Made by a program: the position numbers and the translations under genes. Below, one piece after another: positions 23,931 through 31,950 of a stretch of 64,000 nt of DNA (positions within the stretch are counted from its first letter, which is position 1; every line of letters begins with the position of its first letter). Under the pieces are notes generated by a model. The model was not told the origin of the DNA. It did not search any database and was given only the letters and a program-made list of their open reading frames with translations. The DNA is from Kribbella sandramycini (lineage in GTDB: Bacteria; Actinomycetota; Actinomycetes; Propionibacteriales; Kribbellaceae), in the NCBI RefSeq assembly GCF_013131805.1, contig NZ_JABJRC010000003.1, positions 620,001 through 684,000 of the forward strand, in the 5' to 3' direction.

Positions 23931-24059
23931 GGCTGCTTCAAACCGGACTTATCCACAGATTTCGGGCAGTTTTCGGTGGATACCGTGGATAACTCGGCCA
24001 CAAGTTGGGGATAAGTCGGCCGAAACGGTGTGCACAGCTGGGGATACGGGTGTGGATAA
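23931..24059. other. Cluster of DnaA boxes
   Basis: Two perfect DnaA boxes, TTATCCACA at 23949-23957 (+) and TGTGGATAA at 24051-24059 (minus-strand box), enclose boxes with one mismatch at 23984-23992 (CGTGGATAA) and 24006-24014 (TGGGGATAA). Looser copies are at 23931-23939, 23975-23983 and 24039-24047. No dnaA or dnaN gene is present, so this is probably not the main origin but could titrate DnaA or regulate the flanking divergent genes. Confidence 0.7.
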
Positions 24060-24091
24060 CTTCGGCTTTCGCCGGATCCGCCGTCCAGGTT

Positions 24092-24110
24092 TAAGGTAAG
24101 CCTTGCCTTA
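24092..24110. promoter_or_regulatory. IdeR/DtxR iron box
   Basis: TAAGGTAAGCCTTGCCTTA matches the 19-bp iron box of DtxR/IdeR regulators at all but one position. It lies 26 bp upstream of a siderophore-binding lipoprotein gene, so that gene should be repressed by iron. Confidence 0.85.
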
Positions 24111-24136
24111 TTTTCTGACGATGAAGGAGTCCGGCG

Positions 24137-25126
24137 GTGCTGACTCGGCGCAGTCTGTTACTCGGAGCGGGGGCCACGCTGGCGCTCGCCGCCTGTTCGA
24201 AGTCGGAGTCGCCCACCGGCGGCGCGACCGGCGGACCGTGGGAGTTCACCGACGACCGCGGCGTCAAGATCAGCCGGCCGACCCGCCCGACAGCGGTGGT
24301 CGCGCAGATCCAGGCGGCGGCCGCGCTGTGGGATCTTGGGCTGCGCCCGGTCGGCGCGTTCGGGAAGGCGACCAAGGCCGACGGCAGCGCGGACATCCTG
24401 GCCGGCAACGTCGACCTGACCAAGCTCACGCTGTTCTCGGAGACCTGGGGCGAGTTCGCGGTGGAGAAGTTCGCCGCGCTGAAGCCGGAGCTGCTGGTCG
24501 CGCCGATCCAGGTGCCCAAGGAGCTCTGGTACGTGTCGAAGGAGTCCGTCGCCGCGATCGAGGCGATCGCGCCGACCCTCGGTATCGACTACGTCGGGGT
24601 GCCGGTCGACAAGGTCATCGACCGGTACGCCGAGCTGGCGACCGCGCTCGGCGCCGACCTGAATGCCGAGCCGGTGGTCAAGGCCAAGGCGGAGTTCGCG
24701 GCCGCGTCGAAGGCCGTCGCCGATCAGGCGGCCCAGCAGAAGGGGCTGAAGGTCCTGTTCGTCTCCGGCACGCCGGACAACCTGTACTTCGGAAACCCGG
24801 ATGCCTTCTCGGACATCGCGCTGCTCAAGCAGCTCGGCGTCGGGTTCGTCGTCCCGAAGTTCGACCCGAAGCAGCCGCACTGGGAGACGGTCTCCTGGGA
24901 GCTGGCCGACAAGTACCCGGCGGACGTGATCCTGTACGACGTGCGGAACGCGGCGCCGTTCACCACGGAGCTGGCGAAGTACCCGACCGTCGGCCGGCTA
25001 CCCGCCGTCAAGGCAGGCCAGGTCTACGCGTGGAACCCGGAGACACCGACCAGTTGGGCGCAGTTCGCGCCCGCGCTGCGGCAGCTGACCGCGGACCTCG
25101 CCAAGGTGCGCCCGATCACCGGCTGA
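24137..25126 (+). CDS. Iron-siderophore ABC transporter substrate-binding lipoprotein
   Basis: 329 residues from a GTG. The N-terminus LTRRSLLLGAGATLALAACSKS has a twin-arginine-like motif and a lipobox (LAAC), so it is an exported lipoprotein. The body has the FecB/FhuD pattern: EFTDDRGVKISRPTRPTAVV, IEAIAPTLGIDYVGV and the end TSWAQFAPALRQL. It would capture ferric siderophore outside the membrane. The permease and ATPase genes are not adjacent, so the transporter must be encoded elsewhere. The strong IdeR box upstream predicts iron repression, shared with the siderophore-interacting protein gene at 59.3 kb. Confidence 0.92.
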   Translation: MLTRRSLLLGAGATLALAACSKSESPTGGATGGPWEFTDDRGVKISRPTRPTAVVAQIQAAAALWDLGLRPVGAFGKATKADGSADILAGNVDLTKLTLFSETWGEFAVEKFAALKPELLVAPIQVPKELWYVSKESVAAIEAIAPTLGIDYVGVPVDKVIDRYAELATALGADLNAEPVVKAKAEFAAASKAVADQAAQQKGLKVLFVSGTPDNLYFGNPDAFSDIALLKQLGVGFVVPKFDPKQPHWETVSWELADKYPADVILYDVRNAAPFTTELAKYPTVGRLPAVKAGQVYAWNPETPTSWAQFAPALRQLTADLAKVRPITG

Positions 25127-25155
25127 GGCCCGCGGCGCCCGCGGTCAGGAGGCGG

Positions 25156-25416
25156 TCAGACCCACTGGGTCGAGACGACGAAGCCGAGCGCGATCAGGCC
25201 CATACCGACCAGCAGGTTCCAGTTGCCGAGGTCGCGCATACCCGGGATGTCCTGGCCGGCCACGTAGAAGACGACCAGCCAGGCCAGCCCGAGCAGCCAG
25301 GAAGCCAGCATCAGCGGCGCGACCCACACGCGGCTGGTGGTGCGCGGCTGCTTCGGCGTCTTCTCGGCCTTGACCTTCTCGGTCTTCTTCGTCTTGCGGC
25401 TACTCGACTCGGGCAC
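25156..25416 (-). CDS. crgA: Cell division protein CrgA
   Basis: 86 residues: a basic N-terminus ([14 protein letters not shown]), then two membrane segments separated by a short loop containing NWNLLVGMG. This is the size and pattern of CrgA, an actinobacterial divisome membrane protein that influences FtsZ ring formation and recruits septal wall enzymes. It is divergent from the DUF881 gene, exactly as in other actinobacterial origin-proximal clusters. Confidence 0.95.
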   Translation of the reverse strand: MPESSSRKTKKTEKVKAEKTPKQPRTTSRVWVAPLMLASWLLGLAWLVVFYVAGQDIPGMRDLGNWNLLVGMGLIALGFVVSTQWV

Positions 25417-25539
25417 GGCTGAACTCCTTGTAAGGACGCATAAGCTGACCTCTGTCGGTCAGGCAGGCCCAGACCTGTCGGGTCCGGTCCCGGGTTAGCG
25501 TAGTGCAACGTAGTCCAGACAGCAGGTCGGAGAGCTTCC

Positions 25540-26313
25540 GTGCGGAAATTGAAGCGGATTTCGCTGTGGCGCGCAGGCGTGCCACTGGCGCTGCTGTGCG
25601 CCGGTCTGCTGTTCGCGACCAGCGCCACGAGCGCCCGCGGCACCGATCTGCGCCCCAGCCGGAACACCACGCTGGCCGGCCTGGTCGAGGAGCAGAGCCG
25701 CCGCAGCGCGACGCTCGTCCGCCAGCACGCCGCCCTCACCCAGGATATCGAGCGCCTCCAGACCCAGCAGGGTTCGATCGACCCCAAGCTGTCCAAGCGG
25801 CTCAAAGACCTCTCCCTCGCGGTCGGGACGACGCCGGTCACCGGCTCCGGGCTGACCGTCACGCTCAAGGACGCCCCGCGTGAGGTCGTCAAGGACAACC
25901 CCGACGTGGACGCCGACTGGCTGGTCATCCACCAGCAGGACATCCAGGCCGTCGTGAACGCGCTCTGGGCCGGCGGCGCCGACGCGCTGTCGATCCAGAA
26001 CCACCGGGTGATCTCCACGACCGGGATCAAATGCGTGGGCAACTCGGTCGTCCTGCACGGCGTCCCGTACCTGCCGCCGTACAAGATCACCGCGATCGGC
26101 GACCGGCGGAAGCTGCAGAAGGCGCTCGACGAGTCGAAGTACATCAAGAACCTGCAGGACTACGTCGTGAAGTTCCAGCTCGGCTACGACGTGAAGAACG
26201 AGTCCCAGATCGCGATGCCCGCCTACGAGGGCACGCTCGATCTGCAGAGCGCGACCGTCCCCGGTTTCGAGCGGACGCCGTCGGTCAGCCCGTCCGCGAC
26301 CGGCGGCCGCTGA
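25540..26313 (+). CDS. DUF881 membrane-anchored protein
   Basis: 257 residues from a GTG. One N-terminal membrane segment (RAGVPLALLCAGLLFATSAT) is followed by a short coiled-coil-like region (about 45-95) and the DUF881 domain, with GSGLTVTLKDAP, NALWAGGADALSIQNHRVI and GYDVKNESQIAMPAYEG. The family is structurally related to PilO-like proteins and stands next to crgA and the glutamine amidotransferase gene across actinobacteria; a divisome role is suspected but not proven. Copy 2 of the 163-bp element begins five bases after its stop. Confidence 0.93.
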   Translation: MRKLKRISLWRAGVPLALLCAGLLFATSATSARGTDLRPSRNTTLAGLVEEQSRRSATLVRQHAALTQDIERLQTQQGSIDPKLSKRLKDLSLAVGTTPVTGSGLTVTLKDAPREVVKDNPDVDADWLVIHQQDIQAVVNALWAGGADALSIQNHRVISTTGIKCVGNSVVLHGVPYLPPYKITAIGDRRKLQKALDESKYIKNLQDYVVKFQLGYDVKNESQIAMPAYEGTLDLQSATVPGFERTPSVSPSATGGR

Positions 26314-26318
26314 GCCAA

Positions 26319-26481
26319 GAGGGTGTCTGGCGGCTCCCCGCCTACTGCGCTGCACTCGGCACGGCACCTCGCCGCACGGGGGCACAGGTGACGATGCTCC
26401 GCATCGACCCCTCCGCCCCCGCACACCGAGCTACCGCACCGAGCACATGCTCGCTACGGCGCGGAGCCGCCAGACACCCTC
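26319..26481. repeat. 163-bp palindromic element, copy 2
   Basis: Same length as copy 1. The outer 19 bases at each end (26319-26337 and 26463-26481) are perfectly complementary, e.g. GAGGGTGTCT against AGACACCCTC, yet differ from copy 1 at about half the positions. The 120-bp core is about 91% identical to copy 1 and keeps the GATGC-TCC-GCATC hairpin (26393-26405). It ends 20 bases before the amidotransferase start codon. Confidence 0.85.
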
Positions 26482-26501
26482 GCTCTGCCAGAATGGGCCG
26501 C

Positions 26502-27119
26502 ATGCCGCGGATCCTCGTCGTCGACAACTACGACTCGTTCGTCTACAACCTGGTCCAGTACCTGCAGCAGTTGCAGGCCGAGACCGTCGTGCTGCGCAAC
26601 GACGAGGTCACGCCTGACCAGGTCACGGCGTACGACGGCGTGCTGCTCTCGCCCGGCCCGGGGACACCCGAAGAGGCCGGCGCGTGTGTGGACATCGTCA
26701 AGGAGGCCGGTGGCCAGGTGCCGATCTTCGGCGTCTGCCTCGGGCTGCAGGCGATCGGCGTCGCGTACGGCGGCGTCGTGGGCCGGGCCGACGAGCTGCT
26801 GCACGGCAAGACCAGCCAGGTGTTCCACGAGGGCGCCGGCGTCCTGGCCGGGCTGCGGTCGCCGTTCACCGCGACGCGGTACCACTCGCTGGCCATCGCG
26901 CAGGACTCCGTCCCCGACGAGCTGCAGGTCACCGCGCGGACCGAGGCCGGCGTGATCATGGCCGCCCGGCACCGGGATCTGCCGGTCGAGGGTGTCCAGT
27001 TCCACCCGGAGTCGGTGCTCACCGAGGGCGGCCACCGGATGCTCGCCAACTGGCTGGAGATGTGCGGGGACGCCGGCGCCGTCGAGCGCTCGGCCGGTAT
27101 GGCCCCGCTGGTCAGCTAG
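26502..27119 (+). CDS. Glutamine amidotransferase, anthranilate/aminodeoxychorismate synthase component II
   Basis: 205 residues from the ATG at 26502 (26493 also in frame). A class I glutamine amidotransferase: catalytic Cys in FGVCLGLQAIG (near residue 81), His and Glu in QFHPES (near residue 168). ILVVDNYDSFVYNLVQYL and LLSPGPGTP are typical of TrpG/PabA. It supplies ammonia for anthranilate or 4-amino-4-deoxychorismate synthesis. The large subunit is not nearby, as is usual for the copy found beside pknB in actinobacteria, so it may serve both pathways. Its leader holds the 163-bp element. Confidence 0.93.
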   Translation: MPRILVVDNYDSFVYNLVQYLQQLQAETVVLRNDEVTPDQVTAYDGVLLSPGPGTPEEAGACVDIVKEAGGQVPIFGVCLGLQAIGVAYGGVVGRADELLHGKTSQVFHEGAGVLAGLRSPFTATRYHSLAIAQDSVPDELQVTARTEAGVIMAARHRDLPVEGVQFHPESVLTEGGHRMLANWLEMCGDAGAVERSAGMAPLVS

Positions 27120-27123
27120 TCCG

Positions 27124-27166
27124 AACGCAACGAAGCCCCCGCCGGCTTGGCGGGGGCTTCGGCGTT
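27124..27166. terminator. Strong bidirectional terminator
   Basis: GAAGCCCCCGCC (27132-27143) pairs perfectly with GGCGGGGGCTTC (27149-27160) around a 5-nt loop, with additional AACGC/GCGTT pairing outside. It separates the convergent amidotransferase and pknB genes. Confidence 0.9.
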
Positions 27167-27172
27167 CCGGGA

Positions 27173-29002
27173 TCAGCCGCCGATGATCGGCGGGGTCTCC
27201 GACTCCGGCGGCGGGGTGTTCGACGGCGGCGGGCTCTGCGGGTCCTCCGGCAGCCGGTTGATGGTCAGCGTGATCTTGGTGCCCTTCGGCGCCTTCGTCC
27301 CCGGCTCGACGCTCTGCGCGAGCACGGTGGCCTCCGGGGCGTTCGTGTCCTCGCCCCACTTCTGGCCGGCCACGAAACCGAGCTCCTTGAGCTTGGCCAT
27401 CGCCTCCTCGGCCGAGACGTTGACCAGGTCCGGCACCTCGACCTTGACCTCGCCGGTCGAGACCGTGAGCGTGAACGTCGTCCCTGAGGCGTGCTTCTCG
27501 TCCGGGTTCGGGCTGACGGCCAGGACGATCCCGGCCGCCTTCTCGGAGTCCTGTTTGACGGTCTTCGAGGCGACCTTGAAGTTGCCGGGCACGCTCTCGA
27601 TCTTCTCCCGGGCCTGGTCCTCGGGCAGGTCGACCACCTGCGGTACCGAGAACGCCTGCTTGCCGGTGGAGAAGACCACGGTCACGGTCGAGTTCTCCTC
27701 GGCCTCCGACCCGGCGGCCGGCGTCGACGAGATCGCCTTACCGCGGTCGACCGTCTCACTCGGCGCCGAGGAACCCTGGGCGAACTTCAGCTTGGCCGCG
27801 GTCAGCGCCGCCTCGGCCTGGGAGGCGGTCATATTCGAGACGTCGGGGACCTGGACCTTGTTGGCCACCGGAGCGGAGGTCTGGCCGCCGCCGGCGTTGT
27901 TCCCGCTGTCGCCGTTCAGGTTGTTGATCAGCGCGTAGGCGCCGATCGCGACCGCGACGATCGCCAGGCCGAGCAGGAAGTAGGCCAGCCCGCGGTTGCG
28001 GCGGGCCCGGCTGTCCAGCTCGTCGTCGTCACCGGGCGGCAGCAGGTCGTCGCCGGTCTGCCGGAAGGCCTGCGTCGCGGCGGCGGGCGCCACCGCGGTC
28101 GGGGCCATCGCGCGGGTCTCGGAGAACGCGGCCATCGGCGCGGTCACCTGCTGACCGGCCAGCACACGATGCAGGTCCTGCCGCATCTCGTTGGCGCTCT
28201 GGTAGCGCTCGTCGCGGTTCTTCACCAGCGCCTTGAGGACGACGGCGTCGACCTCCGGCGGGATGTCGGGATCGAACGACGACGGCGGCAGCGGCTGCTC
28301 CCGCACGTGCTGGTAGGCCACCGACACCGGGGACTCGCCGACGAACGGCGGCCGGCCGGTGAGCAGTTCGTACAGCAGGCAGCCGGTCGAGTACAGGTCG
28401 GAGCGGGCGTCGACGGTCTCGCCGCGGGCCTGCTCCGGGGACAGGTACTGCGCGGTGCCGATCACGGCCGCGGTCTGGGTCATGTCCGAGGTGGTGTCGG
28501 CGACCGCGCGGGCGATACCGAAGTCCATCACCTTGACCTGGCCCTGCGGGGTCAGCATCACGTTCCCGGGCTTGATGTCGCGGTGCACGATGCCGGCCCG
28601 GTGGCTGTAGTCGAGCGCCTCCAGGACACCGGAGGTGATCTCCAGCGCGCGCTCGGGCATGATCTTGCGGCCCTCGCGGATCAGATCGCGCAGGGTCTTC
28701 CCGGTGACGAGCTCCATCACGATGTACGGGATCGTGATCCCGGAGCCGTTCGGGTCCGGCTCCTCGCCGGTGTCGTAGACCGACACGATGGTCGGGTGGT
28801 TCAGCGAGGCGGCCGACTGGGCCTCCCGCCGGAACCGGGCCTGGAAGGTCGAGTCGCTGGCCAGGTCGACGCGCAGCCGCTTGATCGCGACCGCCCGGCC
28901 CAGCCGGTTGTCGATACCCCTGCGCACTTCGGCCATGCCGCCGCGGCCGAGCGGTTCGCCTTCTTCGTACCGGCCGCCGACGAGACGTGCCTGCGATGTC
29001 AT
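27173..29002 (-). CDS. pknB: Serine/threonine protein kinase PknB
   Basis: 609 residues from the ATG at 29002. The kinase domain (about 10-275) has the P-loop LGRGGMAEV, the catalytic HRDIKPGNV, DFGIARAV and APE-equivalent LSPEQARG. A membrane segment near residue 350 (FLLGLAIVAVAIGAYALI) is followed by three PASTA repeats (VPDVSNMTASQAEAAL, VPQVVDLPEDQAREKI, VPDLVNVSAEEAMAKL) and a Pro-rich tail. PASTA domains sense peptidoglycan fragments, and the kinase controls growth and division. It is the last gene of the fhaA-fhaB-pstP-rodA-pbpA-pknB set, with a 114-bp gap from pbpA. No second kinase (pknA) is present. Confidence 0.96.
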   Translation of the reverse strand: MTSQARLVGGRYEEGEPLGRGGMAEVRRGIDNRLGRAVAIKRLRVDLASDSTFQARFRREAQSAASLNHPTIVSVYDTGEEPDPNGSGITIPYIVMELVTGKTLRDLIREGRKIMPERALEITSGVLEALDYSHRAGIVHRDIKPGNVMLTPQGQVKVMDFGIARAVADTTSDMTQTAAVIGTAQYLSPEQARGETVDARSDLYSTGCLLYELLTGRPPFVGESPVSVAYQHVREQPLPPSSFDPDIPPEVDAVVLKALVKNRDERYQSANEMRQDLHRVLAGQQVTAPMAAFSETRAMAPTAVAPAAATQAFRQTGDDLLPPGDDDELDSRARRNRGLAYFLLGLAIVAVAIGAYALINNLNGDSGNNAGGGQTSAPVANKVQVPDVSNMTASQAEAALTAAKLKFAQGSSAPSETVDRGKAISSTPAAGSEAEENSTVTVVFSTGKQAFSVPQVVDLPEDQAREKIESVPGNFKVASKTVKQDSEKAAGIVLAVSPNPDEKHASGTTFTLTVSTGEVKVEVPDLVNVSAEEAMAKLKELGFVAGQKWGEDTNAPEATVLAQSVEPGTKAPKGTKITLTINRLPEDPQSPPPSNTPPPESETPPIIGG

Positions 29003-29116
29003 GACTTCAGCCTTCCAACCTGTCCGGAAAAACACTCAATTTGCCCACGGTAGCTGCCGCTGCCCATGGATCCCCGTTGGAAAGACGCGCTGTGAGCGCA
29101 TCATTCCGTATCGTGC

Positions 29117-30568
29117 TCATTGGCTGAGCACCGCCTCCATCACCGACTTGGCGATCGGCGCCGCCAACTTGCCGCCGGCGATGTCGTTCCGCTCGACATT
29201 CGCCTTCTCGATCATCACCGCGACCGCCACCTGCGGGTTGTCGGCGGGTGCGAAGGCGGTGAACCAGGCGAACGGCGGCCGCTCCGGCGACGTCTGCGCC
29301 GTACCGGTCTTCCCCGCGACCTGGACGCCGGAGATCCGGGCCGGCTTCCCGGTGCCGTCGTTCACGACGGTGACCATCATCTGCGTCAGCTGCTGCGCGA
29401 CCTCGGGGGTGATCGCCTGGTGCAGCGACTCGGGTTTGGTCTCCGAGACGGTCTTGAGGTCACTGCCCTTCACGTTCTGGACCAGGTAGGGCTTCATCAC
29501 CTCACCCTTGTTCGCGATCCCGGCGGCGACCATCGCCATCTGCAGCGGCGTCGCCCGGACGTCGAACTGGCCGATCGCGGACTGCGCGGTCTGCGGCTTG
29601 TTCGGGTCGCCGGGGAACTGGCTCGCCACGCCGGACAGCTCCGGCAGGTGCCGCTCGCCGAACCCGAACTTGGCGGCCTGATCGCGCAGCACGTCCGGGC
29701 CGAGATCCAGACCGATGGTGCCGAACGCGGTGTTGCACGAGTCGCGCAGCGCGACCGTCAGCGTCGCGTTGTCGCTGCCGCCGCAGTTGCGGCCGTTCTC
29801 GTTCACCAGCGGCGTCGTCGTCTCCGGCAGCGGCAGCTCGGCCGGCGAGTGCACCGGAGTCTCCGGCGTGTATTTCCCACTGGAGAGCGCGGCCGCCGAC
29901 GTGACCAGCTTGAACGTCGAGCCGGGCGGGTAGGTCTCGCGGACCGCCCGGTTGGTGGCCGGCTTGTTCTCGTCCTTGTTCAGTTTGTCCCAGGCGTCGC
30001 GGACCTTGCCCAGGTCGTGCGAGGCCAGCTCGTTCGGGTCGTACGACGGGCGGGTCGCCAGCGCGAGCACCTTGCCGGTCTTCGGGTCGAGCGCGACCAC
30101 CGCGCCGATCTTGCCCTTCAGGCCGTTGTACGCCGCCTGCTGGGCCTTCGGGTTCAGCGTCAGCGTGACGCTGGCGCCCTTCTGCGGCCGGTTGCTGATC
30201 ACGTCGATGATCCGGCGGAAGGCGAGGGACGGGTCCGAGCCGTTCAGCTCGGAGTTCATGTTCAGCTCGATCCCGGCCCGGCCGTACACGTAGGAGTAGT
30301 ACCCGGTGACGGGCGCGTAGACCGGCCCGTTGGCGTACGAGCGCTGGTACTTGAACCGGTCGTCGACCGGGTCGCTCTTCGCGATCGGGGTGTTGCCGAG
30401 CAGGATCGCGCCGCGATCGACCGAGAACTGCGAGTCCCGGACGCGGCGGTTGTCGTTGCGCCCGTTCAGCTCGTCGGAGCGAAAGGCCTGCAGATACGTC
30501 GAGTTCGCCATCAGGGCGAGCATCAGGACGATCGCGGCCACGGCCAGTCGTCGAATTGCCGAGTTCAC
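29117..30568 (-). CDS. pbpA: Class B penicillin-binding protein PbpA
   Basis: 483 residues from a GTG that overlaps the rodA stop. An N-terminal membrane anchor (LAVAAIVLMLALMANSTYLQ) precedes the dimerisation region and the transpeptidase domain. Active-site motifs are STFK (in YPPGSTFKLV, near residue 220), SCN (in RDSCNTAFG) and KTG (in AGKTGTAQ). It cross-links septal or polar peptidoglycan as partner of the neighbouring SEDS protein RodA. Translational coupling of the pair supports a stoichiometric complex. Confidence 0.96.
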   Translation of the reverse strand: MNSAIRRLAVAAIVLMLALMANSTYLQAFRSDELNGRNDNRRVRDSQFSVDRGAILLGNTPIAKSDPVDDRFKYQRSYANGPVYAPVTGYYSYVYGRAGIELNMNSELNGSDPSLAFRRIIDVISNRPQKGASVTLTLNPKAQQAAYNGLKGKIGAVVALDPKTGKVLALATRPSYDPNELASHDLGKVRDAWDKLNKDENKPATNRAVRETYPPGSTFKLVTSAAALSSGKYTPETPVHSPAELPLPETTTPLVNENGRNCGGSDNATLTVALRDSCNTAFGTIGLDLGPDVLRDQAAKFGFGERHLPELSGVASQFPGDPNKPQTAQSAIGQFDVRATPLQMAMVAAGIANKGEVMKPYLVQNVKGSDLKTVSETKPESLHQAITPEVAQQLTQMMVTVVNDGTGKPARISGVQVAGKTGTAQTSPERPPFAWFTAFAPADNPQVAVAVMIEKANVERNDIAGGKLAAPIAKSVMEAVLSQ

Positions 30569-31950
30569 TGCTTCTGCACCGCCATCGCGATCGTTTCGTC
30601 GGACACTGGGGCGGCTGGAGTCTGGGGGCGGCGGGCCTGGTCGCTGATCCGGAGCAGCAATCCGATGATGGCCCAGTTCGCGACCAGCGACGTACCGCCC
30701 AGCGCCATGAACGGCGTGGCCAGACCGGTCAGCGGGATCAGCCCGGTGACACCGCCGACGATCACGAACACCTGCAGGGAGAACGACATCGCCAGACCGG
30801 TGGCGATCAGCTTGCCGAAGATGTCCCGGCAGCCGAGCGCCGTCCGCAGACCGCGCTCGATGATCAGGGTGTAGACGAGCAGGATCGCGATCAGGCCGGT
30901 CAGCCCGAGCTCCTCGGCCAGCGAGGAGATGATCATGTCGCTGTTCGCGTACAGGGTGAACTCGGGCCGGCCCTGGCCGAGGCCGCGGCCGAGGACGCCG
31001 CCCCACGCCTGGCCCATCAGGCCGTTGGCGATCTGGCCGCCGTCGATCGAGAACGGGTCCAGCCAGTCGGTGATCCGGCGGTGCACGTGGCCGAAGGTCG
31101 AGTAGGCGAAGAAGGCGCCGCCGACGAACAACAGGCCGCCGATGATCAGCCAGCCGGCCCGCTCGGTGGAGACGTACAGCAGGAACAGGAACAGGCCGAA
31201 GAACAGCAGCGAGGAGCCGAGGTCGCTCTCGAAGACCAGGACGCCCAGGCTGACCAGCCAGGCGACCAGGATCGGGCCGAGGTCGCGGGCGCGCGGCAGG
31301 TCGAGACCGAGGAACCGGCGCCCGGCCAGCGTCAGCACGTCGCGCTTCAGGACCAGGTAGCCGGCGAAGAAGATGACCAGGCAGACCTTGGCGAACTCAC
31401 CGGGCTGGAACGACATCCCGGCGACCCGGATCCAGATCGAGGCGCCGTTGACGTTGATACCGAGACCCGGGACCAGCGGCAGCACCAGCAGCACCAGACC
31501 GACCAGGCCGAGCGTGTAGGTGAACGCCTGCAGCCGGCGGTGGTCGCGGATCACCACGATCACCGCGAGGAACAGCACCACGCCGACCGCCGTCCAGGTG
31601 ATCTGCTGCGGGGCGAACGGAACGCCCTTCTCGCGCCCGATCGCGGTCAGCCCGAGGTCGACCCGGTGGATCATCGCGACGCCGAGCCCGTTCAGCAGGA
31701 CGGCACAGGGCAGGATCACCGGATCGGCGTACGGCGCGCGGAAGCGGAGCGCGAGATGCGCGATCAGCGCGAGCAGGCCGATACCGGCCGCGTACAGACC
31801 GGTGCTGGCCGGGACGCCGCCCTGGGCGGTGATGCCGATGTTGACGTAGGCCCCGACCGAGACGCCGATCGCGATCAGCAGCAGGAACAGCTCCACCCCG
31901 CGCCGGGTGCGCGGGATGATCTGGATGACGGAGGTCGACGCGATACTCAT
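30565..31950 (-). CDS. rodA: SEDS peptidoglycan glycosyltransferase RodA/FtsW
   Basis: 461 residues with about ten to twelve membrane segments. The FtsW/RodA family signature is seen in FQPGEFAKV, DLGSSLLFFGLFL and GGTSLVANW near the C-terminus. It polymerises glycan strands from lipid II together with the class B PBP encoded next. The start ATG lies in a four-base overlap with pstP. N- and C-terminal tails are probably cytoplasmic. Confidence 0.95.
   Translation of the reverse strand: MSIASTSVIQIIPRTRRGVELFLLLIAIGVSVGAYVNIGITAQGGVPASTGLYAAGIGLLALIAHLALRFRAPYADPVILPCAVLLNGLGVAMIHRVDLGLTAIGREKGVPFAPQQITWTAVGVVLFLAVIVVIRDHRRLQAFTYTLGLVGLVLLVLPLVPGLGINVNGASIWIRVAGMSFQPGEFAKVCLVIFFAGYLVLKRDVLTLAGRRFLGLDLPRARDLGPILVAWLVSLGVLVFESDLGSSLLFFGLFLFLLYVSTERAGWLIIGGLLFVGGAFFAYSTFGHVHRRITDWLDPFSIDGGQIANGLMGQAWGGVLGRGLGQGRPEFTLYANSDMIISSLAEELGLTGLIAILLVYTLIIERGLRTALGCRDIFGKLIATGLAMSFSLQVFVIVGGVTGLIPLTGLATPFMALGGTSLVANWAIIGLLLRISDQARRPQTPAAPVSDETIAMAVQKQ

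Noticed and set aside
23931..24059. Main chromosomal origin (oriC)
   Set aside because: DnaA boxes are present but there is no dnaA, dnaN or obvious AT-rich unwinding region; kept as a DnaA-box cluster only.
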